A stretch of DNA of 64,000 bases from Clostridium polyendosporum (GTDB lineage Bacteria > Bacillota > Clostridia > Clostridiales > Clostridiaceae): contig NZ_BOPZ01000013.1 in assembly GCF_018332455.1 (NCBI RefSeq), forward strand, positions 27,430 through 91,429, given 5' to 3'. The first letter of the stretch is position 1. Each line of letters opens with the position of its first letter. Positions 44,193 to 52,227 of the stretch are shown piece by piece. The position numbers were made by a program, and so were the translations under genes. The notes under the pieces were generated by a model. That model was given only the letters and a program-made list of their open reading frames with translations. It did no database searches and was not told the origin of the DNA.

Positions 44193-45671
44193 CTAAAGCT
44201 CAAAAAACTTTGTTGCAACATTTTTGCAAAATTCACTGTCATGCTCCACAAATAATAAGGTTGGTGAATATTCAAGCAGTAACTGTTCTATCTGCATACG
44301 AGAGATAATATCAATAAAATTAAGTGGTTCATCCCAAATATGCAAATGAACTTTCTCGCAAAGACTTTTTGCAATCAATACTTTTTTCTTTTGGCCACCG
44401 CTAAAAGATGACATATCCTTTTCAAATTGAATTCTTGAAAAATCAAGTTTTCTTAAAATTGCTTTAAAAAGACTTTCATCAATATTGTTTTCAAAAGCGT
44501 AGTCAGTTAAGTTGCCCTTAAGATGCGATGTATCTTGTGATACATAGGATATTTTAAGCTCACTTCCTTTTCTAAAAGTGCCTGTATATTTTATATCCTC
44601 ACCACAAATAAGCTTGATAATGCTTGACTTTCCTGAGCCGTTTTTACCTTTGAGTGAAATTCGGTCACCTTGTTCAATACTAAAGCCAACATCTTTGCAA
44701 ACCATGGTATCACCGTAAAAGATTGAAATATTCTCAAGTTCCACAAGTTTATTTTTATGATAAGCAAGTTGGGAAATCTTCAAGCTCTCGGAGCTTTCAA
44801 TATTTTTAAGAAGCTTAGACTTTTCTTCAATAGTTGCTTGCTGTCTGTTTTCGATTGACTTGGAACGTTTCATCATTTTAGCAGCCTTATGGCCGACATA
44901 ACCTTTATCCAGCTTAGATCCAGAGTTTGTTGTTCCTTTTTTTGATTTTTCCACTTCATGTGACCAATTGGTTGTTCGTTTGGCAGACTCCGATAGACGA
45001 TTAATATCTCTTCTAAGCTTTTCGTTTTCTGCTAGCTCAAAGCCATCCTGCCTTTTTTTATTTTCCCACCAGCTGGAAAAATTACCTTTTTGTATTTCTA
45101 TATTTGTCTTATTTATTGAAAGAATATGGTCAATACAATTGTCCAAAAAAGACCTATCATGTGAAATCAGAATAAATCCTTTCTTTTTTCTCAAGTAATT
45201 ACTGAGTTTTTTTCTAGCTTCAGCATCCAAATGATTTGTAGGCTCATCAATAAGCAGGAATGAATTCTCTTTCAAAAACATAGCGGCTAGCAATGCTTTG
45301 TTCTGTTCTCCTTTTGATAGTGTATAAAACTGTCTGTATAAAACATCATCGTCTATATCCAATAACGATAATTCTTTCATTATTTCCCAATCCATTGAAT
45401 TTGGACTAATTTCCCTTATGATATCTATGGTGAAACTTTCTTGTTCCTGCACCTCATAAGGAAAATATTCAAAAGTTACATTAGCCGAAATACTTCCAGT
45501 ATATTCATATTGGCCAAGTAAAAGATTCAGAAAGGTAGTTTTTCCTCGTCCATTTCTTCCGGTAAAGCCCAATTTCCAATCGGTATCAATTTGAAAGCTT
45601 ACATTTTCAAAAATAGTATCATAACTGCCTTCATAAGCGAAGGTCAGATTTGTAACATTTATTAAAGACAT
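44193..45671 (-). CDS. Lsa-type ABC-F ATPase, probable ribosome protection protein
   Basis: A 492-residue protein with two ABC domains: Walker A GRNGRGKTT and GKNGSGKSS, signatures LSKGEQNK and FSGGQKKK, Walker B LIDEPTN and IWDEPLN. The compact form, SSWWENKKRQD and the linker NWSHEVEKSKKGTTNSGSKLDKG-like region (GSKLDKGYVGHKAAKM) are typical of Lsa-group proteins giving lincosamide/streptogramin A/pleuromutilin resistance. The ATG at 45671 has AAGGAGG at proper distance; the earlier start at 45710 is rejected. A leader with an upstream frame and alternative hairpins precedes it. Resistance spectrum is inference. Confidence 0.88.
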   Translation of the reverse strand: MSLINVTNLTFAYEGSYDTIFENVSFQIDTDWKLGFTGRNGRGKTTFLNLLLGQYEYTGSISANVTFEYFPYEVQEQESFTIDIIREISPNSMDWEIMKELSLLDIDDDVLYRQFYTLSKGEQNKALLAAMFLKENSFLLIDEPTNHLDAEARKKLSNYLRKKKGFILISHDRSFLDNCIDHILSINKTNIEIQKGNFSSWWENKKRQDGFELAENEKLRRDINRLSESAKRTTNWSHEVEKSKKGTTNSGSKLDKGYVGHKAAKMMKRSKSIENRQQATIEEKSKLLKNIESSESLKISQLAYHKNKLVELENISIFYGDTMVCKDVGFSIEQGDRISLKGKNGSGKSSIIKLICGEDIKYTGTFRKGSELKISYVSQDTSHLKGNLTDYAFENNIDESLFKAILRKLDFSRIQFEKDMSSFSGGQKKKVLIAKSLCEKVHLHIWDEPLNFIDIISRMQIEQLLLEYSPTLLFVEHDSEFCKNVATKFFEL

Positions 45672-45722
45672 ATTTTTGTCCTCCTTTGTAATTAATAGTA
45701 CAAACAACAAAGTCGGAACAAT

Positions 45723-45779
45723 AGGCGACTGGTATTACTCCATATAAATGTCGCCTGCAGTATCCGGCTCTATATGGAG
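45723..45779 (-). promoter_or_regulatory. Attenuation-type leader with mutually exclusive hairpins
   Basis: Stem 1 is CTCCATATA / TATATGGAG (45738-45779); stem 2 is AGGCGAC / GTCGCCT (45723-45756). They overlap, so only one can form. Both overlap the end of the upstream frame, so ribosome stalling there could choose between them and set expression of the Lsa-type gene. Confidence 0.6.
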
Positions 45780-45827
45780 ATTATCATGTGTCAACATAGT
45801 ATCTTTAGTATTCATAATATTATCCAT
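45735..45827 (-). CDS. Upstream leader peptide of the Lsa-type gene
   Basis: A 30-codon frame with GAGGAGG just before it; the second ATG (45815, MNTKDTMLTHDNLH) has the better spacing. It ends in IYME-stop inside the alternative stems, 64 bp before the ABC-F start. Its position rather than its sequence suggests a regulatory role. Confidence 0.5.
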   Translation of the reverse strand: MDNIMNTKDTMLTHDNLHIEPDTAGDIYME

Positions 45828-45858
45828 CCTCCTCATTCTCATTATTTATAAAAAATAA

Positions 45859-45889
45859 GAGCCGCAAGAAATTATTATTTTTGCAGCTC
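45859..45889 (-). terminator. Terminator upstream of the leader peptide
   Basis: GAGCTGCAA / TTGCGGCTC stem (one G-U) followed on the minus strand by TTATTTTTT. If the Lsa promoter lies beyond about 45900, this would be a transcription attenuator of the resistance gene. Confidence 0.55.
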
Positions 45890-46799
45890 ATAAATATACG
45901 TAGTTTATCTATTCATTTTAGCATAACATAAGAGTATACATTAAGAGAAAAAAGAACAACTTTCTTGCATAAGTACAACAAATAAACAGAGCACATCCGT
46001 TTATCTTTCTGTCATATTGCACTTTAAAAATTAGCAAGAAAATTTAATCATCATTTCACCTCAAATTTCAAATTCATTGATATTGTACCACTATGCGTTG
46101 AAAAAATCAACAACAACTGAATCAAGAATATTGTTTCTTCTCTATCCTCACGACACATTCCACATGTGCTATAAGTTATATGTTATACTAAGCAACAAAA
46201 CCATCTTGCCAATCTGTTAATCAGCTCGCCACTTGCCTCGGAAGATTTAGAATAGTATCTATTCAAAGTAACTGTCAAGAGATGGTCGCTCTTATAGACT
46301 CTGTTGGTATACAATATTTTACAAATATGACTTAATGATATTATACAAAAGTAATTATAAATTATAAATTAGCAAATAATGAATAAGTATATTTTTATCA
46401 TATAAAATAGTACCTAAGATAAAAATCTTATTAAACCTAGTTAAATCAATAACTACAGAAACGTTAATATATTTTTTTAACTGTTTATTACGAATTTTAT
46501 TTCCCTCATTTGTAAAAACAAAATGATTGAAGAAGTGCCTAAAATTAAGGATTTCTATATATTTTTTCGTTGTAGCAACACGCAAGTCTCCACATGTGTT
46601 TTGGCAATAAAATGATACAATTACGCATTAATATTGGTTTTGCGTAAAGATGTACCCCCTTAATAATTTAGAGGGCCAGGGGGGCTATAGTTTGTATATT
46701 TTCGCAGAATGCTATTCATTAAAACATTGAGTAGCATTTTTTAAAAAAAGATTTTATTATCAACTTTTTACTTCAAAGTTTCTTTTATTAAAAATTAGA
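45890..46799. other. Long intergenic stretch with degraded coding traces
   Basis: No intact gene. On the minus strand 46122-46169 reads AHVECVVRIEKKQYS-stop, like the C-terminal HVExVV motif of TrmA/RumA-type RNA methyltransferases, so a remnant is possible. A 76-codon minus-strand frame at 46355-46585 begins with TTG, lacks a ribosome binding site and has no recognisable family. Confidence 0.35.
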
Positions 46800-47060
46800 T
46801 TACAGAATTATAGTTATTTTATCGCCTTCCTGTGATTTTACTTCCACCATTTTCAGTCCCTTGTAGCCTTTCAAATGCTTCAAGCTCCTTGCAAGTTCAT
46901 CGAAATCTATACAATCCAGTATTTCTTTTGTCTGAGCATCAATATGCTTATCTACCCTCTTAAATACAAAATTAGCTATTTTGCAAGCAGCACCTGCAAT
47001 GCTTAAGGGCACAGGAATAAAAAACTTCCTGCCTGTTTTTTCTCTTATATAAATTCTCAT
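46800..47060 (-). CDS. Small SHOCT-like/YvlB-related protein
   Basis: An 86-residue protein, third gene of a tight trio. It begins MRIYIREKTGRKFFIPVPL, a basic beta start, then a helix with FKRVDKHIDAQTKEILD, and ends VEVKSQEGDKITIIL. That end mirrors the end of the preceding gene product (VDVKSENGDNVEIVVE), showing relatedness. Such proteins accompany DUF2089 regulators in Firmicutes; the role may be in envelope stress. AGGTGACT precedes the ATG, 24 bp after the upstream stop codon. Confidence 0.65.
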   Translation of the reverse strand: MRIYIREKTGRKFFIPVPLSIAGAACKIANFVFKRVDKHIDAQTKEILDCIDFDELARSLKHLKGYKGLKMVEVKSQEGDKITIIL

Positions 47061-47084
47061 AGATAATAGTCACCTCCGGTGCTG

Positions 47085-47456
47085 CTACTCAACTACAATT
47101 TCTACATTGTCTCCATTTTCACTTTTCACGTCTACGATCTTTCCATCTAATCCCTCGGCTACAGCTTGGAGAATAGCCTGTATATCTATGTCCTCAATGC
47201 CTTCTACTCCTACTACCTTAGGTATTCTCTTAATAGCACTTCCTAAAGTTTTTATAAACTTTACAGGTATATTTACATTTACGTTATCTCCAGTTGATGA
47301 GTTAACCTTAATTTTAAGCATTTTATCTACATTGTTCGCAGCAACTGGAACATTTTTTTTTGTTGCGTTTAAAGCTTCTATTAACTCCCCGGCTTTTTGC
47401 GAATCAATTTTGCCCTCTTCCAACATTTTTAATACTCTCATTACCTCTTCATTCAT
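47085..47456 (-). CDS. SHOCT-like domain protein (YvlB/LiaX-like)
   Basis: A 123-residue protein. The N-terminus MNEEVMRVLKMLEEGKIDSQ and AGELIEAL is the SHOCT-like segment also found in YvlB and LiaX; the remainder (LKIKVNSSTGDNVNVNIPVKF.. and VDVKSENGDNVEIVVE) is a repeated beta motif with two NGDNV/TGDNV turns. It sits 21 bp after the DUF2089 gene. Related proteins respond to membrane or cell-wall stress. Ribosome binding site AAAGGAG. Confidence 0.8.
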   Translation of the reverse strand: MNEEVMRVLKMLEEGKIDSQKAGELIEALNATKKNVPVAANNVDKMLKIKVNSSTGDNVNVNIPVKFIKTLGSAIKRIPKVVGVEGIEDIDIQAILQAVAEGLDGKIVDVKSENGDNVEIVVE

Positions 47457-47477
47457 TTAATACAACTCCTTTAAATA

Positions 47478-47840
47478 CTATTTCCTTAATAAATTTAATG
47501 CTTGCTCGGCTGTAATTTCTCCCTTTTCAAGCTTATCAATCACATCAGCACTGTTATCCTCTTTTTCTTTGATTTGTGTATATCCCAAGGATGCAATTAG
47601 ATCCTCCAGCTTACCTCGAACTGTAGGATAAGATATTCCTAGTTCCTTTTCAACATCTTTAATATTACCTCGGCATTTTATAAAGACCTCAACAAAATTT
47701 AGCTGTTCCATGGTTAAATAAGAGAACTTAGACAATTCAAAGTCATTTTCAATAACAGTGTCGCACTTTTTACATTTTAGTTTTGTAACAGTAAGTTTGG
47801 AAGAACATACAGGGCACTGAGTTATTATTTTGTATGCCAT
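47478..47840 (-). CDS. DUF2089 protein, zinc-ribbon/HTH regulator
   Basis: A 120-residue protein starting MAYKIITQCPVCSSKL with a zinc ribbon (CPVC near 9, CKKC near 24), then a helix-turn-helix like region (EQLNFVEVFIKCRGNIKDVE, LGISYPTVRGKLEDLIASLG) and a SHOCT-like C-terminus (VIDKLEKGEITAEQALNLL). ATG at 47840 has GGAGAG upstream; an earlier ATG at 47864 is rejected. First gene of the trio, probably its regulator. Confidence 0.88.
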   Translation of the reverse strand: MAYKIITQCPVCSSKLTVTKLKCKKCDTVIENDFELSKFSYLTMEQLNFVEVFIKCRGNIKDVEKELGISYPTVRGKLEDLIASLGYTQIKEKEDNSADVIDKLEKGEITAEQALNLLRK

Positions 47841-48251
47841 ACTAATCACTCTCCATAATTTCATTATACTACCGTTCTTTAAAAAATCAATATCAATATT
47901 AAATCTTTTTATATTTACTTGTTTAAATATTAAATATATGAATTCGCGAATTAAATATTTGAATTAGATAGTTCAATAAAATATAAAAAGAGAAGATTAT
48001 ACTTAGTTAGCATTATCTTCTCTCTTATTCAGCAAGCGGTCACATTTTGTTCCCGCTAGAGTACCAATAACCATCAACTTAAGAATCCTGTAATTCCCAC
48101 TAATTCATTTCATTAGTTTGGACATCATAATTTCATGTAAAAATGAAAGGACGGTGTCTAAATGGAAAAAAACAAGATTGTAACAGAACTAAAATTTCAC
48201 AGGGGTCAGGAACCATAGTGAGCACAAAAGTGCCCACTTGCTCTGAGCGCA

Positions 48252-48389
48252 TTTCTACAGGAACAGCCTACCGCCATTATCGAATACGACGAGCAGCTTG
48301 TCAGGCGGCTGATTGAGAAGGTCACTGTATACGAGGATAAATTCACCTTGGAATTCAAGTCCGGCGTTTCCATTGATATTGAAGGATAA
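48252..48389 (+). pseudogene. C-terminal tail of a large serine recombinase
   Basis: FLQEQPTAIIEYDEQLVRRL followed by IEKVTVYEDKFTLEFKSGVS is the typical end of TnpX/Tn916-type or resolvase-like large serine recombinases. Only about 45 residues remain. GC content is clearly higher than in the flanks, marking foreign origin. A hairpin (48398-48442) follows. Confidence 0.75.
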
Positions 48390-48397
48390 ATCCTAAA

Positions 48398-48442
48398 CAA
48401 CTCCTTACCGCTAAATATCAGCAATAGGAAGTTGTTTTTCTA
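48398..48442 (+). terminator. Terminator after the recombinase remnant
   Basis: AACAACTCC / GGAAGTTGTT stem with a TTTTCT tail; it probably came with the mobile element. Confidence 0.6.
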
Positions 48443-48590
48443 TTCTCATATTTAATAATGTATTCCAAAACCTTAATTGTTATAAATCATAAAATTCGTC
48501 CGATTGCAGCATTTTGATTCTCTCCTTGATATTTTTATCGTTTGGTATACAATGGTAAATAGTAAACAATATTAGTAAGGTGGTAAAATC

Positions 48591-48866
48591 ATGGGCTATA
48601 TATGTGTTGAAAAAATTATTAATGCACCTTTGGAAAAGGTGTGGCTGATTGCTGGCGACTTTACTAAATCACCGGAACCCGCGTTACCCATTGAAATTGT
48701 TAACAAAGGTGATGATACCAAAATGGGGGTTGGCTGCGAAAGAAAAATCTATTCAGGAAAAGCTATATTTCATGAACGCCTAGAGGCTATTGACCCTCTT
48801 AACTCTATTACTTACATATTGATATCTGGAGCACCAGTGAAACACTATTTAGGAAAGGTAGTATAA
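48591..48866 (+). CDS. SRPBCC/polyketide-cyclase-like protein, truncated
   Basis: A 91-residue frame matching the first 60% of SRPBCC-fold small-molecule-binding proteins: ICVEKIINAPLEKVWLIAGD, then GVGCERKIYSGKAIFHERLE. The usual length is near 150. It ends GKVV-stop exactly where a truncated minus-strand gene ends, suggesting a deletion joined two genes. AGTAAGGTGG gives a valid start. It may still be translated, but the ligand pocket is incomplete. Confidence 0.6.
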   Translation: MGYICVEKIINAPLEKVWLIAGDFTKSPEPALPIEIVNKGDDTKMGVGCERKIYSGKAIFHERLEAIDPLNSITYILISGAPVKHYLGKVV

Positions 48867-49114
48867 CTTTTCATTGCCAACAAATAGTCAGCTGCAAGAT
48901 ATTGAAATTCACGCTCTGGTAAATCCCAGCATTTAAATACAAAGCTCCAGTCAATTTCTTTTCTCTTCTTGACTTCCTTTATGAAAGTTTTTTGTAATTC
49001 ATTTCGTTTAGGTCTTGGTAATCCAAGAAAAGGAAAGTTATTTTTTAGATATGCAGACATAGGTATAGCATTTTCTTCTGATTTATTTATATAGAAAACA
49101 TCAATGATATTCAT
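48845..49114 (-). CDS. DNA alkylation repair (AlkD-like) protein, N-terminal fragment
   Basis: An 89-residue frame: MSAYLKNNFPFLGLPRPKR, then DWSFVFKCWDLPEREFQYLAADYL, the opening HEAT-like repeats of AlkD/AlkC-type DNA glycosylases (full length about 230). The rest, with the catalytic Asp, is missing; the frame runs out within the SRPBCC fragment. The start at 49114 has GGGGATAAA. Nonfunctional as repair enzyme by length. Confidence 0.65.
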   Translation of the reverse strand: MNIIDVFYINKSEENAIPMSAYLKNNFPFLGLPRPKRNELQKTFIKEVKKRKEIDWSFVFKCWDLPEREFQYLAADYLLAMKSYTTFPK

Positions 49115-49320
49115 TTTATCCCCTATATTTATTTAATAAAATAATAAATTATATAAAACCACATAATTCCATTCCATCATATTTATTCACTAATGACAAG
49201 GCAATAATCTTAGTTGTAATTTCCGCTATATATATCCTTTAAATACTAGTACTTATGAATATTTTACTATTAAATCCCCAATTAATAAATGCACTAAATT
49301 CCGCTAGTACTTAATTTTAT

Positions 49321-49411
49321 CCATTATCATACACTTTTTTTCTTTTTCTATATTCTTTTGGCATTACCCCAACCTGCTTCTTGAAAAAGTCGTAAGATGT
49401 TGAAATTCTAT
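49321..49411 (-). pseudogene. C-terminal remnant of an AraC-family regulator
   Basis: On the minus strand RISTSYDFFKKQVGVMPKEY and RKRKK are the last helix and PxxYR motif of AraC/XylS proteins. Nothing upstream on that strand continues the frame. About 30 codons are left. Confidence 0.65.
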
Positions 49412-49564
49412 GGAAATAGGTTGTCTATTTATAAAATATTAACATTATATCTATAAAGTTGTAACTGAACTGTCACAAACTATGTGTAATGTATATATAA
49501 ATTAATAATTCAATTTAATTACATTACACATAAAAATTCAAATCAACTTTTGGAGGTAGTTAAA

Positions 49565-50274
49565 ATGTTAAAAAGAAATTTCAAGGTAATGGCAGCCTTA
49601 GCTCTTGTGGTATCATTAGGTACAGGGTTTGCTACACATTAGCTAATAATCCAACAGCTAATAATACAACTAAAATAGAACATAAAATAAAGAAGAATAG
49701 AAAAGATGGTACTAACCCAATCTATTCGGTATTAGAAAGTAAATTAGGATTTACAAAGACACAAATAGAAGATGCTGCTAAGTCTGGAAAGACAGCATTT
49801 GATTTGGCTAGTCAAAAAGGTATTACAGCAGATCAGCTTAGATCTATGATAGTTGATGCTCAATCACAAAAAATAGATCAAATGGTTACCAATGGTAAAC
49901 TTGCACAAGATAAAGCTAATACTATGAAGACTAATTTAAAGACTAAGATACAAAAATGGAACGGAAGTTTAAAACAAGGAAAACATGCTACTAATCCAAT
50001 CTATTTAGTATTAGAAAGCAAATTAGGATTTACAAAGACACAGATAGAAGATGCTGCAAAGTCTGGCAAAACAGCATTTGATTTGGCTAGTCAAAAGGGT
50101 ATTACAGCAGATCAACTTAGATCCATGATAATTGATGCTCAATCACAAAAAATAGACCAAATGGTTACTAATGGTAAACTTACACAAGATAAAGCTAATA
50201 CTATGAAAGCTAATTTAAAGGCTAAGATGCAGAAATGGAATGGAAGTTTAGCTCATAAAACCACAAAAAAATAA
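49565..50274 (+). pseudogene. Exported two-repeat protein with a frameshift after the signal peptide
   Basis: ATG at 49565 (GGAGGTAG upstream) opens a signal peptide (MLKRNFKVMAALALVVSLGT), then stops at TAG near 49641. In the next frame ANNPTANN continues and leads to two near-identical repeats of about 85 residues (49718-49967 and 49994-50240), each NPIYxVLESKLGFTKTQIED, AAKSGKTAFDLASQKGI and KANTMKxNLKxKxQKWNGSL. One missing base after ACACA would restore a single reading frame and give ...LANNPT. Either a recent mutation or a read error. Function unknown; a secreted helical repeat protein. Confidence 0.7.
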
Positions 50275-50298
50275 ACTTATGTAAGTTAATAAAATTTA

Positions 50299-50355
50299 AT
50301 AGGCATCGAGCCTATTAAATTTGAGCAAATTTCACATTATGAAATTGCAGCAAAT
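50299..50355 (+). repeat. Dispersed hairpin repeat, copy C
   Basis: GGCATCGAGCCTATT.. followed by TTTCA-CATTA-TGAAA and TTGCAGCAAAT. The hairpin bases differ from copies A and B but pairing is kept. Confidence 0.6.
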
Positions 50356-50356
50356 A

Positions 50357-50400
50357 AACTAAAAAGATGACCTATTATTAACAGGTCATCTTTTTAGTTT
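50357..50400. terminator. Terminator after the exported repeat gene
   Basis: An 18-bp perfect stem AAACTAAAAAGATGACCT / AGGTCATCTTTTTAGTTT, T-rich on both flanks. Confidence 0.85.
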
Positions 50401-50599
50401 ATCTTTATCATACACACTCACTTCATTCGTAATAAAATACAATTATAATATAACGCTTCTCCTAATATTGTTTCCAATCAATTCCTATGTTAAAATAAAT
50501 ATGCTTAATCTGAATAATGGAAATGTAGAAGAATTTATATATTAAAAACTTAATATGAAATTTTTAAGTACAATCTTCTAAGTAGGAAGGAGCATTGTT

Positions 50600-51421
50600 A
50601 TGGAAGATGCAAATGTGCTGCACATTCAGCAAAATCAATTTAAGGACTTATATCCATGCTTTTGCGGACAAGCCCAATGTAAACCATCCCACAGCTTTGG
50701 TCCTGCAGTTCGTCCAAACTATTTACTTCATTTTGTTTTAAGTGGAAAAGGACATTATCATGTTGGTGATAAGCCACATTTAATACAAAAAAATCAGGGA
50801 TTCCTTATTTACCCCAATGTAGTCACCTATTATGAGGCTGGCGAAAAAGATCCTTGGTCTTATATTTGGATAGGATTTAATGGCGAAAAAGCAGATACAT
50901 ATTTAGGCTACGCAGGATTGAATAAAGAGAGTTTAATCTTTCAATGTGAAAATGGAGAACTCTTGAAAAAATATGTTGAAGATATGTTAGCTCATAATAC
51001 ATTAAGTAGTACTGATGAGTTAAGGTTGCAAGGATTGCTATTTTTATTCTTTTCAGCAATTACTAAAAATACCCTTATCACTGCCAAAGAAAGAGGAAAT
51101 AATACAAACATTTATGTGACAAAGGCTATTGAATTCATACAAAACAACTATTTTAATGATATAAAGGTTAAAGACATTGCTAACTATGTATGCTTAAACA
51201 GAAGCTATTTCACTACACTCTTCCAAAATACAGTAAAACAGTCACCACAACAATATCTAAGCAATTTCCGCATTACAAGGGCAGCAGAGATGCTTACATT
51301 GACAAATCTTTCTATTGGGGATATTGCTCGCTCCTGCGGTTATATTGACTCCCTTATCTTTTCTAAAGCTTTTAAAAAAGTGAAAGGGGTTAGTCCAAGT
51401 GTTTATCGCAAAACTTCTTAG
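50600..51421 (+). CDS. AraC-family regulator of the alpha-galactoside locus
   Basis: A 273-residue protein with an N-terminal cupin (LLHFVLSGKGHYHVGDK near 42, YPNVVTYYEA near 73) and a C-terminal double helix-turn-helix (about 175-273; VKDIANYVCLNRSYFTTLFQN and IGDIARSCGYIDSLIFSKAFKK). The form resembles MsmR/RafR activators of alpha-galactosidase operons. Start with AGGAAGGAG. It converges on the alpha-galactosidase operon, with a repeat and terminator between. Confidence 0.88.
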   Translation: MEDANVLHIQQNQFKDLYPCFCGQAQCKPSHSFGPAVRPNYLLHFVLSGKGHYHVGDKPHLIQKNQGFLIYPNVVTYYEAGEKDPWSYIWIGFNGEKADTYLGYAGLNKESLIFQCENGELLKKYVEDMLAHNTLSSTDELRLQGLLFLFFSAITKNTLITAKERGNNTNIYVTKAIEFIQNNYFNDIKVKDIANYVCLNRSYFTTLFQNTVKQSPQQYLSNFRITRAAEMLTLTNLSIGDIARSCGYIDSLIFSKAFKKVKGVSPSVYRKTS

Positions 51422-51494
51422 TTTGTAAGATAAACGATACCCTTTCTAAAGAGGGCTGGTGATATACATATTGTTTTGCTAAGTTGTATTTATT

Positions 51495-51542
51495 GTATCG
51501 AGCCTATTTTCAGCCAGATTTCATTTCGTAAAATGGCAGCAA
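51495..51542 (+). repeat. Dispersed hairpin repeat, copy D
   Basis: GTATCGAGCCTATTTTCAGC then AGATTTCATTTCGTAAAATG and GCAGC, matching the 3' half of copies A-C. Confidence 0.6.
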
Positions 51543-51548
51543 AAAAAA

Positions 51549-51567
51549 GTGTGGCTATCGCCACACA
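51549..51567 (-). terminator. Terminator of the alpha-galactosidase operon
   Basis: GTGTGGC / GCCACAC stem followed by nine T on the minus strand. Confidence 0.8.
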
Positions 51568-51603
51568 CTCCTAACAACAATTAATGAAGTACATTCAATA
51601 TTA

Positions 51604-52227
51604 CTACGCAACCTCCACCTGAAAGTTCTTCAGTACAGCATCAATTCCATGGTAAAAAATATCCACTGTCGGTCCGATAGCAAGTGTTAAGATTACCGTT
51701 CCCACCCCAATTGGTCCTTTTAAAATAAAGGCAATAACAAAGCATAAAATATCAATTCCAAGCTTTGACTTTGTAATGCTAAACTTTTTTTCAGTCAAAG
51801 CTACCATTAAATCATCCGTTGGATTGGTAGGCAGCTTTGGTGTCATATACATTGCAATACCGAGACTAACCATTAATGCCCCAGCTATGAATATGAAAAT
51901 TCTCATATAAAGTATATCCGTAGGAATAGTTTTAATCACCCTAACCCATATATCTGTCGTAATCCCCATAATTACTGAAGGAATAAATGTTTGAAATCTT
52001 GGTCTGCTTTTTCTTATAAATGCAGTAATGAATACAATTAGTAATGCTGTCGCATATATGCCTATTGAAACATTGATATGAAAAATATAAGCGATAGCAA
52101 AGTTAATAGAATCATAAGAACCTGCACCTAGACCTGATTTAACTGTCAAAGACACACCTAAAGTCATAATCAAAATTCCCATTAAGAATGTCAAATATCT
52201 TAAAATGTTCTTTTTCATCTTATACAT
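51604..52227 (-). CDS. YczE/YitT-like membrane protein
   Basis: A 207-residue protein with five or six spans and the YczE-type opening MGILIMTLGVSLTVKSGLGAG and later MYMTPKLPTNPTDDLM, where small residues in helix breaks are conserved. Transport role unknown. Its ATG at 52227 overlaps the stop of the alpha-galactosidase gene (ATGTATAA), so it is translationally coupled to a sugar gene; another ATG lies at 52218. Confidence 0.82.
   Translation of the reverse strand: MYKMKKNILRYLTFLMGILIMTLGVSLTVKSGLGAGSYDSINFAIAYIFHINVSIGIYATALLIVFITAFIRKSRPRFQTFIPSVIMGITTDIWVRVIKTIPTDILYMRIFIFIAGALMVSLGIAMYMTPKLPTNPTDDLMVALTEKKFSITKSKLGIDILCFVIAFILKGPIGVGTVILTLAIGPTVDIFYHGIDAVLKNFQVEVA

Noticed and set aside
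46355..46585. 76-codon minus-strand frame
   Set aside because: TTG start, no ribosome binding site, very AT-rich and no recognisable motif; kept only as a note in the intergenic entry.
48206..48424. Minus-strand frame across the recombinase tail
   Set aside because: It is the shadow of the plus-strand recombinase remnant, whose protein sequence is recognisable.
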